Source: Hymenopellis radicata
Lineage: Eukaryota; Basidiomycota; Agaricomycetes; Agaricales; Physalacriaceae
Direction: 5' to 3'
Length of the DNA stretch: 64,000 bases
NCBI GenBank assembly: GCA_015501595.1
Contig: JADNRX010000244.1
Location: forward strand, 20,125 to 84,124
Made by a program: the position numbers and the translations under genes. Positions 61,588-64,000 of the stretch are shown piece after piece. Position 1 is the first letter of the stretch. Every line of letters starts with the position of its first letter. Under the pieces are notes generated by a model. The model saw only the letters and a list, made by a program, of their open reading frames with translations. It was not told the origin of the DNA and ran no database searches.

Positions 61588-62176
61588 ATGGCACTCAGAC
61601 GTTGTATGTAGCGCGCCAGCATGATGGTCGACTGATTGTCCGCCCCACCTCCTCCAACAGCGATAGACAGACGATCCCGTGTCGTATACCGTCGCCTTTT
61701 ACTAGATACTGCCACGGATACCGGAACCCGACCAGTCTCTTCCCAATCGAATACCGAAATCGTGGCATACGTATAGGAGACGTTGGGCTGATGACTGAAG
61801 ACTGCGGATTCGACTTCCTGTTCAACGTACATACGAAGCTAATCATCCGATGAACGGCGGGCGTGTTCCACCTCGTTTTCAACCGCTTCCGATGAATTGC
61901 CCATTCGAGAAATTCTACACATGCATGAGGCGAAGTCTACCATAACCAGCCGGCATATCTCGAAACGAGCACTCACGCTCTAAGCTTCTGCTGAACTTAG
62001 CATGATTTCTCTTTCCAACTCAAGGGCATAGCGAACAGAAAAACGCGATCTACAGCCACTACAGCGGGAAAGTGTACGAGCGCTATATGGGTCCTCCACG
62101 GCTGGATGGTACGTCCATCGCTTTTGAGCACTTCATGCGCGTTGACCGCCTCCTAGTCGCACACCGGGGCGTCTAA
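61588..62176 (+). pseudogene. GDVG-motif gene, right copy (damaged)
   Basis: A stop follows soon after the equivalent start (MALRRCM then TAG), and several bases are missing before YRNRGIRIGDVGLMTEDCGF. The final exon, ending HFMRVDRLLVAHRGV, is preserved. A few bases upstream of it differ from the left arm. Confidence 0.65.
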
Positions 62177-63099
62177 GCATGCTCTGGAGGGTTGAGGTAG
62201 CGTTTCCAACAGTGCGCTTCTGTCTTAATCAATCGAAGAAAGGTACTGACGGGGGCTGAGCAATGTGGACGGACTGGGATGGACGACACGCAAGCCCGAC
62301 GCTCAGGGCAGCTTTGAATTTACGTGGTCCCGGCATTGCGCAACACAGTCTTCGCGTCTCTATAAATCGTGACGGAATGATCGGTGAAGTGCGATACTGT
62401 GAGACGGTCAAGGACTGGTGTTAGTATCAAGAACAGGCCAGAGTATACCTACGAGCTGTTCGGTAATCTCTATCTGTAAAGGTATTCTTCCATTCTCTTG
62501 ATTTGCTCAAGATGACTTCCTTAGGTCCAGTCTGCCATCAAATATTAAGTAGCGTTGGGTGCGTCGTTTTGTGGCCGAGTGACGAGTCTAAATCGAATAT
62601 AGATTATTCCCTTCGTGCATCGGGCTCTCTTTGGCCTGAGCGCGAACGTGATGGCAGCGTTGCAGGTCCTTTACACCATCGCATACTCCTCAAGTTCCGA
62701 TGTCTTATTGCCGCCATGCAGCATGACTTATCAGCAGTGTTAAGGCCAGAATCATGAGGCCCATCACGTCTCTGACGGAGATATACGTTTTGCCAAGTGT
62801 GGCGTAACGGCCATTCGATATCAATTGCACGGAATGTGGGTTCCAACAATCTCCTTCAATGTCCCAGTTAAATTGTTTTTGAATAGATCTCATCTGGCTG
62901 TCGGCTTTGTTGTCGAGTTACTTGAATTGGCGAACAAAGGCCACCGGCATCCTCCGGGCTCGTCGCCCATTGTTGTCCGTCCACAGTCACGTGGATAACT
63001 TACTCTTGCCTTTCCACCACTACCACATGACGCCTTCCTGTCGTCTGCTCTCTACGGTCAATAGTCCGTATTTTTACCGACTATCGCGACATATTCACC

Positions 63100-64000
63100 A
63101 TGTCCATTGTTCACGACGACCTCGTTCACGTCGCGATTGACAATGGTGCCGGTCAAAGGACGACATTGGATGCTGTGACGCCTTCCGACGCCCGAGAGAA
63201 TTCCACATCCACCGATTACGGCGGACTGTTTGGGCCAGTGGATAATGCCAATAACGAGAATGTCGTTGCTGAATCCCCTTCTCGTTTCCCTGTCCCCGCC
63301 GATAATAAACCCAGCCAAGGCTCCCAAGCCCAAATGTCGGCTATCCCTGCTGTTCAATTAAAGCCTCCATCACGCAGGAACAGTGCCTTCACTGACCCGG
63401 CACCGAAGGCATCTTTGCCCATCTTCACCGCTCGAGGCGCATATCTTACTACCAGGACCCCCGCCACTGGAATGCAGCTTCTACAGCGCACCAACCGTGT
63501 TCGTGCCCCGATTACTCAAGACGAGGTCGCTAGATTCCCAGCTGCTTCATGGGGACTCGAGAAGGCGCCCCAGCGTAAAGCCACGGGCAATGACATGACC
63601 AAAGGAAAGAAAAAAGCGGCCCAACAGGTAGTATCTCTTTGAAACGCGCTTGGTGTTGACTCATCTTGTTACTTATTCAGGTTCAACCTAACCAACTGGC
63701 TACGCTTTTCCGCCACCGCAGGTATGTAAGCTTCCTCCAGAACGCTCTCAGTCGCGTTTACTGATATACTCATTCAGGCTCCATCATCTGCCTCTTACAA
63801 ATATGTTATTCCTCCACTACCGCCTTGCCTGAGCGAACTCGCACCGTACCAAGCGCTGTACGAGTTCCCGCATGCCTACACGCCGGACATCATGGTGCCT
63901 GTACTCATGCAGTGGATCGATATCCATCGTACACCTAGTTTCCCTGAGGAACTGGACCTTGTTTTTGTGGTTTGCTGGAAGGTGCCGGAGGAGAGGGTTC
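63100..64000 (+). pseudogene. Unknown-protein gene, right copy, partial at window edge
   Basis: It matches the 48084-49047 gene. Three single-base losses between about 63442 and 63506 shift and then restore the frame, replacing about 20 residues. A fourth loss in exon 2 (AACCAAC against AACCCAAC near 63688) breaks it. It continues off the window. Confidence 0.75.

Larger units (their letters stand above)
58118..64000. repeat. Right arm of the inverted duplication (runs off window)
   Basis: Reverse complement of 48143-54042. Differences are mostly single-base deletions plus a few longer indels, which break three of the four genes here. Confidence 0.9.

Overview
This window reads as nuclear DNA of a filamentous basidiomycete, most likely Agaricomycetes. 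Genes are split by many 45-60 nt introns, mostly GT-AG with a few GC-AG. The families present fit this: ferroxidase, P450, GMC alcohol oxidase, Old Yellow Enzyme, F-box proteins, a GT15 mannosyltransferase and a fungal HNH protein. Gene models were assembled by eye from splice signals and protein similarity. Where exon lengths are given, the phases were checked and add up.

Region 1 (1-20.6 kb) is rich in oxidoreductases. In order it holds a 5'-truncated Fet3-type multicopper oxidase, a short-chain dehydrogenase, an HMG-CoA synthase carrying two in-frame TAG codons and a frameshift, a small unknown protein, a decayed Old Yellow Enzyme copy, an F-box gene, a P450 split by a 287-bp MITE with 5-bp target duplications, and a 17-exon GMC alcohol oxidase. 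HMG-CoA synthase with SDR, P450, GMC and OYE genes resembles a terpenoid-type cluster, but no terpene synthase is visible.

Region 2 (20.6-28.7 kb) has no convincing gene. It is filled with degenerate repeats whose most regular part is a ~60-nt cassette: a small inverted repeat around a tRNA A-box-like core, followed by an oligo-T run.

Region 3 (28.7-39.6 kb) holds two F-box fragments and a GFA-domain gene, then a dense nest of TIR elements. A hAT-like element has inserted with 8-bp TSDs into a small secreted, crystallin-like gene. A second copy of it carries another hAT-like element and a TA-targeting MITE. Empty sites in the sister copy confirm two of the nested insertions.

Region 4 (39.8-46.1 kb) is conventional: an intact Old Yellow Enzyme, a SAM methyltransferase with one homopolymer frameshift, and a single-pass membrane protein.

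Region 5 (46.1-64 kb) begins with SINE-like repeats and then a large inverted duplication (about 48.14-54.04 kb against 58.12-64.0 kb). Each arm carries an unknown gene, a GDVG-motif gene, a GT15 mannosyltransferase and an HNH_2-type gene. The arms decay unevenly: GT15 is intact on the left and HNH is intact on the right. A third, decayed copy of the GT15/HNH promoter region lies in the spacer.
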